A stretch of DNA of 64,000 nucleotides from Bacillota bacterium (GTDB taxonomy: Bacteria > Bacillota > UBA4882 > UBA8346): assembly GCA_023426245.1 (NCBI GenBank), contig JAFABB010000007.1, positions 233,951 to 297,950 of the forward strand. Reading direction: 5' to 3'. The notes beneath the pieces are model-generated. The model was not told the origin of the DNA. It saw nothing but the letters and a program-made list of their open reading frames with translations, and did not search any database. Made by a program: the position numbers and the translations under genes. How positions within the stretch are numbered: position 1 is the stretch's first letter; each line of letters starts with the position of its first letter. Below are positions 63,992 to 64,000 of the stretch, piece by piece.

Positions 63992-64000
63992 AAAAATATT

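Overview
The window is chromosomal DNA of moderate-to-low GC from a member of the Bacillota (Firmicutes). The evidence is strong AGGAGG-type ribosome binding sites, frequent TTG and GTG starts, a T-box leader on tyrS, an agr-type peptide signalling pair, a DUF2600/YtpB terpene cyclase and many PTS genes with PRD regulators. One gene (12353-13603) looks like an outer-membrane beta-barrel, which would fit a diderm Bacillota lineage; that placement is inference. There are no rRNA genes, phage genes, transposases or CRISPR arrays.

Layout. 1-2.3 kb: agrB-agrD followed by a tandem array of at least three small membrane proteins that resemble kinase-less AgrC input domains. 2.4-9.8 kb: housekeeping and orphan genes (aminotransferase, tRNA-Leu, flavin reductase-like, zinc ribbon, acetoacetate decarboxylase-like, short glucan phosphorylase), then a 1.1 kb stretch with a structured RNA candidate and an 81-bp tandem repeat carrying two 14-codon ORFs. 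10-16 kb: DeoR regulator, MFS transporter, barrel protein, pgi and a CPBP protease. 16-19.5 kb: polar amino-acid ABC transporter with two near-identical binding proteins and a permease fused to a PEGA domain. 20-28 kb: prenyl synthase, then an amino-sugar operon (ROK regulator, ROK kinase, ABC transporter, NagB, SIS protein). 28-31.6 kb: YtpB cyclase, T-box-tyrS, NUDIX.

31.5-43 kb is a sugar locus: lyxose isomerase-like protein, class II aldolase and PfkB kinase, divergent from a ROK repressor, a histidine kinase and an NtrC-type activator, followed by a ribose-type ABC transporter with a clear sigma-54 promoter and a perfect 34-bp palindrome at the predicted start site. 43-49.6 kb: PTS regulator, ascorbate-type EIIB and EIIC, HPr and Enzyme I. 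49.6-61.5 kb: a divergent LevR-type sigma-54 activator facing a sigma-54 promoter, then YczE-like protein, cellobiose-type EIIB and EIIC, a GH1 6-phospho-glycosidase with Gln at the acid/base position, EIIA, a second HPr and Enzyme I, a HAD phosphatase and rpoN itself. 61.5-64 kb: idi, a LysR remnant, glpX and a 42-bp tandem repeat that runs to the window edge.

The main theme is sugar import under sigma-54 control: two different sigma-54 activators, two sigma-54 promoters and the sigma-54 gene lie within about 24 kb. Two PTS operons each carry their own HPr-Enzyme I pair. The most unusual items are the agr-linked membrane-protein array, the PEGA-permease fusion, the myrosinase-like GH1 enzyme, the palindrome at the sigma-54 start site, and two unrelated tandem repeats whose every unit contains a ribosome binding site and a start codon.
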